A DNA stretch of 64,000 nt, taken from NCBI GenBank assembly GCA_020055645.1, contig CM034547.1, positions 19,073,013 through 19,137,012 of the forward strand, read 5' to 3'. The position numbers and the translations under genes are program-made. Below the pieces are notes generated by a model, which saw nothing but the letters and a program-made list of their open reading frames with translations, was not told where the DNA came from and did not search any database. The stretch comes from Tomocerus qinae (taxonomy: Eukaryota > Arthropoda > Collembola > Entomobryomorpha > Tomoceridae). Shown here piece after piece: positions 29,101-55,745 of this stretch (its first letter is position 1; each line of letters starts with the position of its first letter).

Positions 29101-29715
29101 AAATTGGTTGACGTCTTGACCTCCAGGAGTAAGTTATAATGTGCTATGGATTTATATTTGAATTCTACGTATTTAATTACCCAGTAGGGCTAGGTGGCAG
29201 ATCTAGATCACGCAGTTCAAATTTGGCCCCCAAAATGGTTGACCACTAGACCCCCAGGAGTAAGTTGTGCTGTGTTTCGGATTCCATTTTTGAATTCTAC
29301 GTATTTAAATACCTTGTAGAGCTAAGTTGGCGGATCTAAATCAAGCAATTCAAATTTGGCCCCCAAATTGGTTGACCTCTTGACCCCCAGGAGTAAGTTA
29401 TGTTGTGCTATGGATTTATATTTGAATTCTACGTATTTAATTACCCTGTAGGGCTAGGTGGCAGATCTAGATCACGCAGTTCAAATTTGGCCCCCAAAAT
29501 GGTTGACCACTAGACCCCCAGGAGTAAGTTATGTTGTGCTTTGGATTCCATATTTGAATTCTGCGTATTTAATTACCCCGTAGGGCTAAGTGGCGGATCT
29601 AGATCACGCAATTCAAATTTGGCCCCCAAAATGGTTTACCTCTAGACCCCCAGGAGTAAGTTGTGCTGTGTTTCGGATTCCATATTTAAATTCTACGTAT
29701 TAAAATCCCCCTAAG
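26190..29715. repeat. Satellite array of about 132-bp units in two opposed arrays
   Basis: About 3.5 kb of tandem units near 132 bp; for example GGCCCCC recurs at 27771, 27903, 28035, 28169 and 28300. Left of about 27700 the units lie in one orientation and are more diverged; to the right they are reversed and more uniform, so the array is a large imperfect inverted repeat. In the right array, unit types alternate (a GTAGGGCTAGGTGGCAGATC type and a GTAGAGCTAAGTGGCGGATC type), suggesting higher-order dimers. Since 132 is a multiple of 3, one frame stays open through several units and mimics proteins; these are not genes. The array lies between the divergent Gmd and NVL genes. Confidence 0.9.
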
Positions 29716-30632
29716 GGCACTCTGGGGAATTTAGGATTTTTGATTTATGATTGGCTTCTAAATCCCCCTCGTTGGGTAATAACCATTCTGGCCGTTGAGT
29801 GCTTTTAAATTTTATAGGACGATTTAGTTAGAAGAATTATTGAAAGGTTAAAACGAGTGCGTTGGCTTTAAGTTCATTTTCTAGCTTACTAGGTTTAGTA
29901 GGCTGCGCCGCTTTTCTTGTAGACTATCACAAATATCTGAGATTGAGAATACTAATAATATTTTATAATATGAGTCGCAGTCAAAAGTTGTAAAGAAAAC
30001 AAAACCGGTCCGTATACTATACTATCCAAAATCCCAAATTGTTGTGTTGTGAACCTATGTGAACTGAACTATTTTATATTATATTCTTCTCGTCACATAA
30101 ACCTCTATCCTTTTCCTTCCTATTCCAGCTTCCACGTAGATGTTATTTTTTACAGAATACAATACAGTCGTAATTGTCGTAATCGTAAAAATGACACGTA
30201 CTTATTTATAATGTGATGCGCTTACACAAAAAGAACCTAACCTATAGTGTTCTGATTATGTGAAAGTAATGTACTGTGTCTGGTTCAATTTGTCGTTTAA
30301 AAGTACAGTTTAAGTCGGCTTTTTTAAGCTGTCAGCTGAATTCATTGTTTTTGATTCTGATTCTGCTCACTCTATAATGTGACTTCCTAACAAGTGCAGA
30401 GCTACTTACTATAGATTTTGCTCCCCGCTCAACTCGAATGAGCAAATGGTGCTAACAAGCGCGGAGCACAAAATTCTTCTTCCCAGCACGGCGACGGAAG
30501 CCGAATAAAAATAAAAGTTCCACTAATAAAAGTTTTACCTCTTTCATTGCATCTTATGGAATTTGCCGATTATCTAATTGGATTCAATTCAATTTACTCA
30601 GACTTTTGAATGCTGATAATTTTTTGAAAAAA
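29716..30632. other. NVL upstream region
   Basis: Non-coding DNA between the satellite edge and the NVL start codon. A relatively GC-rich patch at about 30420-30500 (containing CAGCACGGCGACGGAAGCCG) precedes the gene and may be a TATA-less housekeeping promoter; this is inference. Confidence 0.4.
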
Positions 30633-46968
<16,336 letters not shown>

Positions 46969-47065
46969 GCTTGAAACTCTTCTGAGAGTCTGAACATTCA
47001 GTGGAAATTGCGGTAACTGAATTATGTCGGATAACAGAATTAATCTCATGTTTTAAAGAATGTGA

Positions 47066-47071
47066 AATAAA
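47066..47071 (+). terminator. NVL polyadenylation signal
   Basis: AATAAA 98 bp after the NVL stop codon, the first such signal downstream. Confidence 0.7.
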
Positions 47072-47089
47072 TCCTGCTGGAATGTTTGC

Positions 47090-47095
47090 TTTATT
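47090..47095 (-). terminator. Carboxypeptidase 1 polyadenylation signal
   Basis: AATAAA on the minus strand about 160 bp after the stop codon of the 47256-50112 gene. It lies 19 bp from the NVL signal on the other strand, so the two converging transcripts probably overlap at their 3' ends. Confidence 0.6.
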
Positions 47096-47255
47096 TACAA
47101 GTCAAGCGATACAGATCTTCGATACAAATAGATAATAAATAAATAATAAAATAATTTATGTTTAACTGTAATATGATAAAATCTTTGAAAGAAGTGATGA
47201 GTGAGGCTTGCTTATTCATGCATTTCATTAATAAAATTAGTAATACCCTCTTAAA

Positions 47256-50112
47256 CTATATTTTGTTAATTGCAGCATGTAGACCCCTCCATGTTTCTTC
47301 ACATGTGGGTTTTATTTGGGAAGGTGGCAGCAAAAATCCATACCTGCCTTTATCCCTCAATTCTACTGTGTATGCATATGGAATTCCCACAACGCCTTTA
47401 GCATAGTCATCAGATCCTATGTGCACAATTAAAGTGTCAGTAGAACATGAGACATGAAAAGCAGCAAACAACAGTTAGAATTAGGTGGCATACCTCCAGC
47501 AGCTGCATACAAAACGTTCGTGGACGATCCAATTGTGTATCTAGTTCCATGAACTGCTTCTATCGCGTCTATGCCAGTTTGAGCCACATCCATCTAAATA
47601 CCAGTAAATTGGCTAATTGATAATGATAATAGATGGGTTGAGGATAAGGTGGAAAATTTTCCTTACCAAAACATCGTAGTCGTCAGGTACGGTGCTCGTG
47701 TAACTGAAAGGAATGGCATACACAGATGTAAACAATATTTTAAGTATTAAGAATACAAACAAACAACTGGATTAATTTAGGATCTATACTCTATACTATA
47801 AGACTATTGTTTAGTCCAGTTTTCTCATTACCCCCAAGGAGAGACCCAATCAAGTCCGTAGCTGTAAATTAAATCGAAAATATAATTATGTAACTGAATA
47901 AGTGAATTAATAATACAATGACAATTCATTTATAGCCTCCAAGAAAATCAGTTACCTGTGTAAAGTAAAGTATCCTGTACAATTATCGTTAGCTTTCAGA
48001 GCGAAAAGATAATCTCTTACTGCCCTTGTCTCTGGTTCACTGAATGCCCCTGGGCCTTTGTAGATATCTGAACCTAAAGTATTATTTAAAATTAACATAA
48101 TATTAGCACAATTATACAAATATTATCTCTGAAAGTTTCAATTTGTGAAATGGTTATAATGGTCCTACATTTATCAGTGGACGTGCCTGCTTCGCCATAA
48201 TGATAGTCGTAATCTAGATGAAATTGAAAAAAGAGTTACTAATAATTTGTTACAGTATAGTTATTCAATCAAGCATAGACTATTATACCTATGCTAAAAT
48301 AATGAAATAATGCGTCAATCTACACTACGCTACACTACGGGGTAGTTAAAAGTGACCATAGGAATTACGATGTATAGGCAGATTGAAATACTAAGGTTAT
48401 GGACAATGGACCATAGGGTCATGTAATCATTTAACCCCTATGGCCACTTTTAACGTGTACATGTACTAATATTTATCCACATCTGTAATCTATACTGTAC
48501 ATTATCTAAATATTTTTTCTGTGCACATTGTCCATATACATCTATACATATTTATCTACACACTCCTTTTTCTCTGTAACATTTATGCAGTCTATTTTCA
48601 GTATTTCGCACCCTATACTTTATGGTTAATTTTATGACAAAAGTTACAATTAAAAATTTAGTAGTTAGTAAAAATTGTTACTTCTGTTAGGATCAACCCC
48701 AAAACACTTTTTTTGACTGTTGTGGTTAGAGCGTGTTCGCCTCCACATTCGATCCGTTTTCCTAAAAAATATGATCCAATATGCAACAATGACATAATTT
48801 TATCACTTGAATGTATGTATTTATTTGCTATTTTTCTTTCAACTATGACTATAAATAGTTTTCCATACCAGCTGTAATCATATCCATCTGGGTTGACAAT
48901 AGGAAGGCAGTGAATGTCGTGATTTTTTAAGATATCTGCGTAGACATCCGGTTTTGTTGCTAATTCATTAATTACATACGTTACAACGGCAGTTGAGATC
49001 CATTCTCGTGCATGATGTGCTGTCAAATCACAATTTCTGTAATTAATGTGGGTAAGCTTACTTGTTACAATGTTGATGGTGAAAGTATTTCATCTTAAAA
49101 TCTGATAATCTATAACTAACATCTAGTTGGTAAATCAAAGTTGACTTACTGCCATCAATGAATATAGCTCTCTTTGTTTCAGAGCTACCGGTTGAGATTT
49201 TGACCACTTTTAAGTCACGACCCTCCGTACTCTTACCAATGGTATGAGTAGAAACTACTTCAGAATGTGTAGAAGCTAAATCACCAATCCATGACATAAT
49301 CTATAGCAAAAATTATAGAGGTAATATGATGTTAATGTTAATGTGGATACAAGCTGACAGAAGTGACAGTGACTAGGGCCACCTATATGTGTTATATAAA
49401 TTATGATTGAATTCCAAAATGTTTTAGTTTATTACGTCCGAGTAACTTTGAAAGTTGTCCCAATCCATTTTTGTGTGTCCAGCTCTTAGTAAAGATTGTT
49501 TTTCCTCTGTAACCAAGCTGTAAGGTTTAGAAAGTTGTACAATTGATAAAACTGAGACAAATATTGGATCGTTAATACTAACTAAAATTCTGTTGCTGTT
49601 GTTTGAACAACTTATAGGCGATCTCATCATTCTCATCTACCTATGTGGAATAGCAATTTAAGGAATTGTTTTCCTACCTCTGTACATCATCAATGAGAAT
49701 AGAATTATGAATTTTTGTTTCATTAATGACTTTGAAGAGAGTATCAACTTGCTCCTCATTAGCCATTATGTCAGTGAATCCATTCTTCTTTGGTTCAGTC
49801 CAGAAGTCTAAATCCGTTTCAAGGTGAAGTATTTTAAGTGCATCCAATTGCTTTTGGGATTTAACTGTCAGTCGGTAAACCTTGTACCTTTGAGAATGTA
49901 GGATTAGAAATACTAAAATTCTTGCAAGAGGAATAAGAACTTAAAGAAAGAATTGCATTAATGATTAATGAAAGTAATAAACCTATAATAATTGTAAAAG
50001 TAATCCAAATGTGCTTATCTATTTACCCGATGAAACTTCTGAGACCTGGAACTGTACTTACAGCCGAAATGAACGACAGAACTACCAACACTTTAAAAAA
50101 ATTTAAATTCAT
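47256..50112 (-). CDS. Secreted M14 metallocarboxypeptidase with Asp255 (B-type pocket), 12 exons
   Basis: Zinc carboxypeptidase, a secreted proenzyme removing C-terminal residues from peptides. Exons: 50027-50112, 49678-49887, 49436-49517, 49150-49300, 48869-49019, 48682-48761, 48169-48213, 47956-48073, 47832-47861, 47667-47703, 47494-47593, 47256-47416; phases close, 416 residues. The start gives a signal peptide ([17 protein letters not shown]). A propeptide of about 95 residues follows ([13 protein letters not shown]...). Zinc ligands: His and Glu in HAREW, His in FTLHSYG. Substrate residues: WRRTRS, DPNRNYD, Tyr248 in LYAAAGGSDDY, and catalytic Glu270 in VELRDKG. Position 255 is Asp, as in carboxypeptidase B, predicting removal of Lys/Arg. 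It is divergent from the next gene and tail-to-tail with NVL. Confidence 0.92.
48345..48454. repeat. Short inverted repeat inside carboxypeptidase 1 intron 6
   Basis: GTTAAAAGTGACCATAGG (48345-48362) recurs reversed at 48437-48454 with one mismatch. It may be the ends of a small MITE; no flanking duplication was confirmed. Confidence 0.5.
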
Positions 50113-50198
50113 TCTGGTATCGAAGTGGTCAGACTCAAAATACTTATCAAGTAGCTAACCACCGAAAGTTTGAACTTTTAGTTGTAAATTCCATCTCA

Positions 50199-50205
50199 TT
50201 TTATA
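50199..50205 (-). promoter_or_regulatory. TATA box of carboxypeptidase 1
   Basis: TATAAAA on the minus strand 87 bp before the start codon, leaving room for a 5' leader of about 50-60 nt. No 5' intron is needed. Confidence 0.5.
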
Positions 50206-50599
50206 TGCTGCTAGCAATTGAAGCAGATGTACTAAAATACCTTCATCGACAATGCTTCTAAAATTAAACGTGATGACCTATTTTTATTGTAGGTCATTTT
50301 AAAATAATGCTCAATGTACCTCCTACCCATGTATATGAGTAGGAGGAGTAGGGACGAAGTGTCTATGACTCTCTATACAGTACCGTTATTGTACTAGTAG
50401 CCATGAACTCTTAGCGCATATGGGACTCTGTATAATCCAAGATTTCAGAAAATGTGGAACGTTCTTCTACCCTAATACTGCATGATTTCAGTATTTTACT
50501 ATTTATTTTGGTATGTTAGCATAAGTTTTGAATACCAGAACCAGTTGAGTAATATTTAAAAAGTTGGCTCCAGAAAATAGATAAATCTTATAAGAAGTC

Positions 50600-50680
50600 C
50601 AGTTGTCTCCAGTTGTCTCCAGAAGTACAGTTGTCTCAAGATTCTCAACTTCAAAATAAATATTTCTGTTCAGTTGTCTC
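50600..50680 (+). promoter_or_regulatory. Four copies of CAGTTGTCTC between divergent carboxypeptidase genes
   Basis: The decamer CAGTTGTCTC begins at 50600, 50610, 50629 and 50671. Each copy contains CAGTTG, an E-box (CANNTG) and Myb-like core. Regulatory use is inference from clustering in a shared promoter region. Confidence 0.35.
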
Positions 50681-51657
50681 ATGCGGATTTCATCATTAAT
50701 TTATGTAATTTAGTAATCCGGATTTAACTATAGCCTACTCGGCATAATTTCATTCACGAGTTCTCTAAACCTACCTTACAGATCAAACTATTCTTGTATT
50801 CTGCCGTAACTATAATTAGATCAGTTTGCTGTATTTTGTAACGTAACGACTGTTAGAATCACCGTCTGTCTCTACCTTTCGGCCATACAGTAACTGACTT
50901 GCATAATAAATGACATGTGCAAATATAATAATATGGCATAATACAAACCGAGTTCATAGTGGAGAAGCAACTTATTAAATTATCTATGTTAATATAATGT
51001 ATAACAGTAAATCGTAGTAATCAAGTATGACCATAAGAATTACTAATCCCGTGTAGGTTTGCACGTAATGTAATCATGTAATGTATACCATTGATGAACC
51101 TGCTTGCATGATTCATTGCAAACGGAGTATGGATTGACTGACATTGCTATACATTGATGTGCAGTTGAGTGCTGTAAACAGTAAGTTAGGATACTATGAA
51201 TCAAAATTATTCGATAATATGATTAATAATAGAGAACAGAAATTCATTACTTAAATGTATATAGACATTAGTCAAAGTAAATACCGTCAGGCTTATAGAG
51301 AATATGTCTTGCATAGCTATACATATATAAGTAGCTGTATAATCCCATATGTAGATGTGATATGCGATGAAGATATACCTGTTTGGATGGATGTCGATGA
51401 CCAGTTTGCATTATGATAATTCTGTTCTGTTATTATTGTACACTGGATGCAGAGCAATCTGTAAGTACGGTTTTCAAAGCACGAGTCTACGTAGTCACTC
51501 CTCTGAAAATGTTTTTAACCAGCCAACCTACCCAACATGATCTTGATGAATGCCAAATATTACCTCAGTTATCGTTGAGTCGTCTTTACCACACCGTGTT
51601 GTGTTCTCCCTATCGCTGTGTCTCTTCCACAGGAGTATTGTCACTTAATTGTACAAA

Positions 51658-54249
51658 ATGAGACTTCTACTTCTCTTCTTTACTGTTGTAATATCTCTCA
51701 CAGTTATTACGGCTGAAAAACGATATAGCGGGTAAGGTAATTAAACTCAAAGCGTTCTGTATTATGTATTTCTATTGAGCAATTTGTGAATCAAATCATT
51801 TTAAACATAGATACCAGGTTTATACCGTAAGAAAAGCATCAAATGACACCCAATATCAAGCCCTTGTCGAGTTACAAAAACGATCGACCAGTCTGGATTT
51901 CTGGAGCGATCCAAGTCATAACCGACCTACTGACATTATGGTACCTCCAAATGAAGTCGGGAATGTTGTACAGTATTTACAAACAAACGGTTTGGAATAC
52001 GATGTTGCCATTAAAGATGTCCAAGGGTATTTTAAATTCCCATAATGAGTCATTCATGAATATTCAACCTTTATAAGCTGTAAAATCATTTTAGAGCTGT
52101 AGAAAAGGAAAAGAGCAGTCGATCTAATAGACAGTCAGGGATGAACTGGAAAGAATACCAAAGGCTAAATATAGTAAGTGTTATGACAATTTCTGTAACC
52201 TAAAAAACGTGTGTAAATATATCTGTTGGAATTCTTCTGCAGATTCATGCGTGGATGGACGCATTATCTTTACACAACCCATCTCTTGCACAAGTTGCAT
52301 CCATAGGAAAATCCACAGAAGGCAGAGATTTGAAGATACTTAAATTATCCAATCCGGCTAAGAGAAATCCTGTCATTTTTATCGACGGTGGAATACATGC
52401 AAGAGGTTAAAACTATGTCTATTTGAACATTATACATTACAATGTTGCTAGTACTAAATATAATTTTATGAGAGTGTCAGAAGATTCAGTTTTGTATTTG
52501 AAACTGTAGAATGGATAAGCCCTGCTGTTGTCACATACATAATTGGAAAGCTTATGTCAGCAACTGAACCACAGGACAGGCAGTTGGTTGAGGGTTAGTA
52601 AGATTATTTATTAGTTACATCTCTAGATTTTAGTCTAAGATAGAATTTATCAATCTTTCTAAATATTATGCATACCAAAGTTTAACTATATTTTATTACT
52701 ATTTTAGACATAGACTGGATATTTCTTCCCGTGGTCAACCCAGACGGGTAAATGGACTTTCCCCTTCCTAATCTAAATTTCTATGTAGTTTATAAACTAA
52801 TATTATTATGGCAAAAATTGTTTTGGCCTTTATATTATCATTTGACTGTATTTTAAAAGTATCGTATGTAATTGTATATTGTTGTAGGGTTTAATTTGGC
52901 ATTTCCTTTTGTTAATCCAAAGGTATGAATTCACGTTCACTGAGGATCGCTTATGGAGAAAATCTCGATCCAGGTTGAATGGAGACTGTATCGGGGCTGA
53001 TTTGAATAGAAGTATAAAATTATTTTGCTATTTTGTTTGTAATAATATCGATCGATGTTATACCCATATAGATAGGAGGATAGCTACTTATATGGTTACT
53101 TGTATATAATACTTAGAAGTAGATACTTACATTTTATTTATTTTTACCTACAGATTTTGACTTCCATTGGGGAGAGGCTGGAGTAAAAGAAGACCCTTGT
53201 GCAAATACCTATCCTGGTCCATTTGCATTCTCTGAACCTGAGTCAAATGCCACAGCCGCATTTTTGTTTGCCAACCGAGATAGAATCAGAGCCTATCTTA
53301 CTTTCCACAGCTATTCACAGGTAAAATACATTATGCAAATTACCTTAATTACCTTAATTAATTATTACATTATATTGATGTAGTTTATATTTATACTCAT
53401 TAAATGTTTGGTTTGATTTCAGCTTTGGCTTACTCCTTATGGTGAGTAATACCGAAAAATTTTATGATTAACCATAATATTAAATAAAATAAGTAAAATG
53501 CTTTTATCAATGAAAAATCATTTTTTTTGACTACAGGTTACACGGAGGACCTACCTGAGGACTATGATGATTTGGTAATATTAATGACGTATTTAAGAAA
53601 GCATTCAAATGTAAACAAATCAATAAAAGTTGTACATTCTTTGATGAAACACAATTTTACAGCAAGAACTAGGTGTTAAAGCGACAAAAGCTCTCGAAGA
53701 TGTACATGGCACAGAATATGAAGTAGGAGCACCGAGTCACATTCTATGTAAGTTTGTATTTTACCAAAATACTATTTTGAAAATATGATATGGGTATTGA
53801 ATCAGGTCAGACGGGGCACTAGAAGAAATAGTCCATACATTTATAACTATTTACAAATTCACATTCCTTTCCAAGTATCTGTACACAGATAGAAAATTGA
53901 TGCTAGAAATAGGTAGACATATTATACAGATAGAAATATTATGACGTCACGGATGAGTTCATAAAAGTATTCTGCTATATTCATTGCAAGTTCTGCATTG
54001 CATAACATATAAAATGATATGTTAGATTCGAACTCGGGAAGTTCGAGAGATTGGGCAAAGGGAATTGCTCAAATCAAGTACCCGTACACAATAGAGCTGA
54101 GAGACAAAGGAGATGTCGGTTTTCTATTGCCTGCAGTTGAAATCCTTCCTACTGCAGAAGAGACTTGGGAAGCTGTCAAAATTGTTGCTCGAGAAATCAT
54201 CACCGAAACGAAGCCACCGCTTTTCAGTGATTTGCTGTTTCGAAAATGA
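51658..54249 (+). CDS. Secreted M14 metallocarboxypeptidase, form a (Arg255), 12 exons
   Basis: Secreted zinc procarboxypeptidase. Exons: 51658-51731, 51811-52026, 52095-52173, 52243-52405, 52510-52593, 52708-52747, 52923-53011, 53154-53320, 53423-53441, 53537-53574, 53663-53747 and terminal exon 54026-54249; phases close, 425 residues. The signal peptide is [20 protein letters not shown] propeptide follows ([12 protein letters not shown]...). Key residues: HARE(W) zinc motif, LWRKSRS, DLNRNFD, TFHSYSQ, Tyr248 at the last splice, Glu270 in IELRDKG. The terminal exon gives SNSGSSRDW, so position 255 is Arg. Human CPO has Arg there and prefers acidic C-terminal residues; I infer the same here. 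A second terminal exon downstream (54545-54849) can replace this one. Confidence 0.92.
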
Positions 54250-54443
54250 ACAGACTTCGATGTTTTATTTTAAATTCGGAGCATTTCATAAGTTTTCTTC
54301 CGTCATCTGGGATTGGATATTTTGGAGAATTTATTTTTGGATGGTGTACTTGGTTTTCTTGTCTTGTTACTTTGCCTTGTTGCTTGTGTCTTTTTAAAAT
54401 AGATGTGTGTTAAATTATTAAAGATACAGAGAAGAAGGGATAA

Positions 54444-54449
54444 AATAAA
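54444..54449 (+). terminator. Polyadenylation signal for carboxypeptidase 2 form a
   Basis: AATAAA 195 bp after the form-a stop and 95 bp before the alternative terminal exon, allowing form a to end before form b is transcribed. Confidence 0.6.
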
Positions 54450-54544
54450 ATGTATTCTTTACTTCAGAACCCTCTAATGACCTGATTCTGCCCGTCTTTT
54501 ATTTTCATTACTTTATGCATCTCTGACTCATTTTTTCAATCAAG

Positions 54545-54849
54545 ATCTGTACAGTGGTAGCTCCCAAGACTGGACTCGAGAATTCGTAAATGTGAAGCAC
54601 TCCTATACTGTGGAATTAAGAGACGATGGTGATAAGAAATTTTTACTGCCAGAAGATGAAATTCTTCCTACTTGTGAAGAAACATATGCTGCAGTACAAG
54701 TCGTAGCTAGACACATTATAGAAAGTCATAAGAACCCAAATAGCAATTCTTTTACATCTGGAGTTGATGACTCTGATGGACAAGATGACACTCAAGATTC
54801 TGAAAATGATACAGACGAAGACGATGATGACGGAGATAGAAGAAAATAG
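54545..54849 (+). CDS. Alternative terminal exon, form b (Gln255), of carboxypeptidase 2
   Basis: A second copy of the terminal exon of the 51658 gene. A pyrimidine-rich tract and AATCAAG acceptor precede it, and it starts in the same phase: its first two bases (AT) complete the split Tyr248 codon exactly as in exon 54026-54249. Joined to exon 53663-53747 it gives a 452-residue form. It keeps GSSQDW at the pocket (position 255 Gln), HSYTVELRDDG with catalytic Glu270, KFLLP and DEILPTCEETY. It then adds an acidic tail rich in Asp/Glu (DDSDGQDD to DEDDDDGDRRK) that form a lacks. AATAAA follows at 55127. The open frame, splice signal and retained catalytic residue argue against a dead remnant. 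It could instead be the surviving end of a former separate gene. Confidence 0.8.
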
Positions 54850-55126
54850 CTCTCTTAATTTTTCCAATTATCGACTAATCTCATAAATGTACCTAAACCA
54901 AAACTAATTAATTAAGCGTAATCTATACAGAGTCATCACTCATATAGATAGATAGATATCTGTTGATAACAATGCCACATTTTTTACAATTATGTTAATA
55001 GATACTTACAGGTGTTTTTTTCCAGGAACCACATTTATTAATTAATATTCATGGAACTTCTATTGTTTTAAACGGGTATTCATGATTATTCCAATAATTT
55101 AATTAGAATGCTAGGATCATTGACCT

Positions 55127-55132
55127 AATAAA
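55127..55132 (+). terminator. Polyadenylation signal for carboxypeptidase 2 form b
   Basis: AATAAA 278 bp after the form-b stop codon; no closer copy was seen. Confidence 0.5.
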
Positions 55133-55673
55133 GTTGTTGTTTAAGATCCCAAGGTGAGTCAATTGTTATTCAGGATTTTCGAGGTATTTATTATACGCAA
55201 TTCTCCTAAAACTAAGGTTTTCATTCACATTGATATAGATGGAAAAGCTAAATATGCCACACTCTTTAAGATGATCTTGATATAACTAAATATATTACAT
55301 TAGTTTAATTTTGTGAGAACATTCAATTAGCAATCTTATTGTCATTCTCACTTGCAAACTCACTATGTTATTGTCACCGGTTTAGTTTGTCATTTACTTA
55401 GGTTTGTGCTACAAAAGCTTGCCACAAGTGAATGCAAATATGAACTGTTAGCTAGTTATAATACCAATCTATGTAATACTAGATTTCTAATGTGATGATG
55501 ATACCATTTAATACAGATGTCTATTACTATTACCTACCAATAAATATGTACAGATCTATCTTGATCATTATTATTATGTAATACTCATAAATGTAATAAA
55601 TCTGGATCACAGAAAGTTTCAAGTTCAAGGTTAGTGTGCCAATTGTTTCTTGCTAATATGAAAAGATGCAAAC

Positions 55674-55681
55674 TATAAAAA
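55674..55681 (+). promoter_or_regulatory. TATA box of carboxypeptidase 3
   Basis: TATAAAAA 65 bp before the start codon, a normal spacing for a short leader. Confidence 0.5.
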
Positions 55682-55745
55682 GAATAAAATGACATAGGAA
55701 GCCATTTACTTGACTTTCATTCCAATTTCGGCCCCTCGAGGAATC

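Larger units (their letters stand above)
50113..51657. other. Shared upstream region of two divergent carboxypeptidase genes
   Basis: 1.5 kb between the start codons of the minus-strand and plus-strand carboxypeptidases. Besides the TATA box at 50199, a TATATAAG near 51324 could serve the plus gene if its 5' UTR is long or spliced (a CTTCCACAG acceptor-like site is at about 51624-51632). Contains the CAGTTGTCTC cluster. Confidence 0.45.
54850..55745. other. Spacer between carboxypeptidases 2 and 3
   Basis: Non-coding. Holds the polyadenylation signal of form b (AATAAA at 55127-55132) and, at its right end, the promoter of the next gene. Confidence 0.55.

Noticed and set aside
26190-29715. 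CRISPR-like array
   Set aside because: Units are contiguous and diverged without unique spacers, and the genome is eukaryotic.
54026-54849. Reading the second terminal exon as a dead duplicate
   Set aside because: Its frame, splice acceptor, phase and Glu270 are all intact despite clear divergence from the first copy, so I kept it as a probable functional exon.
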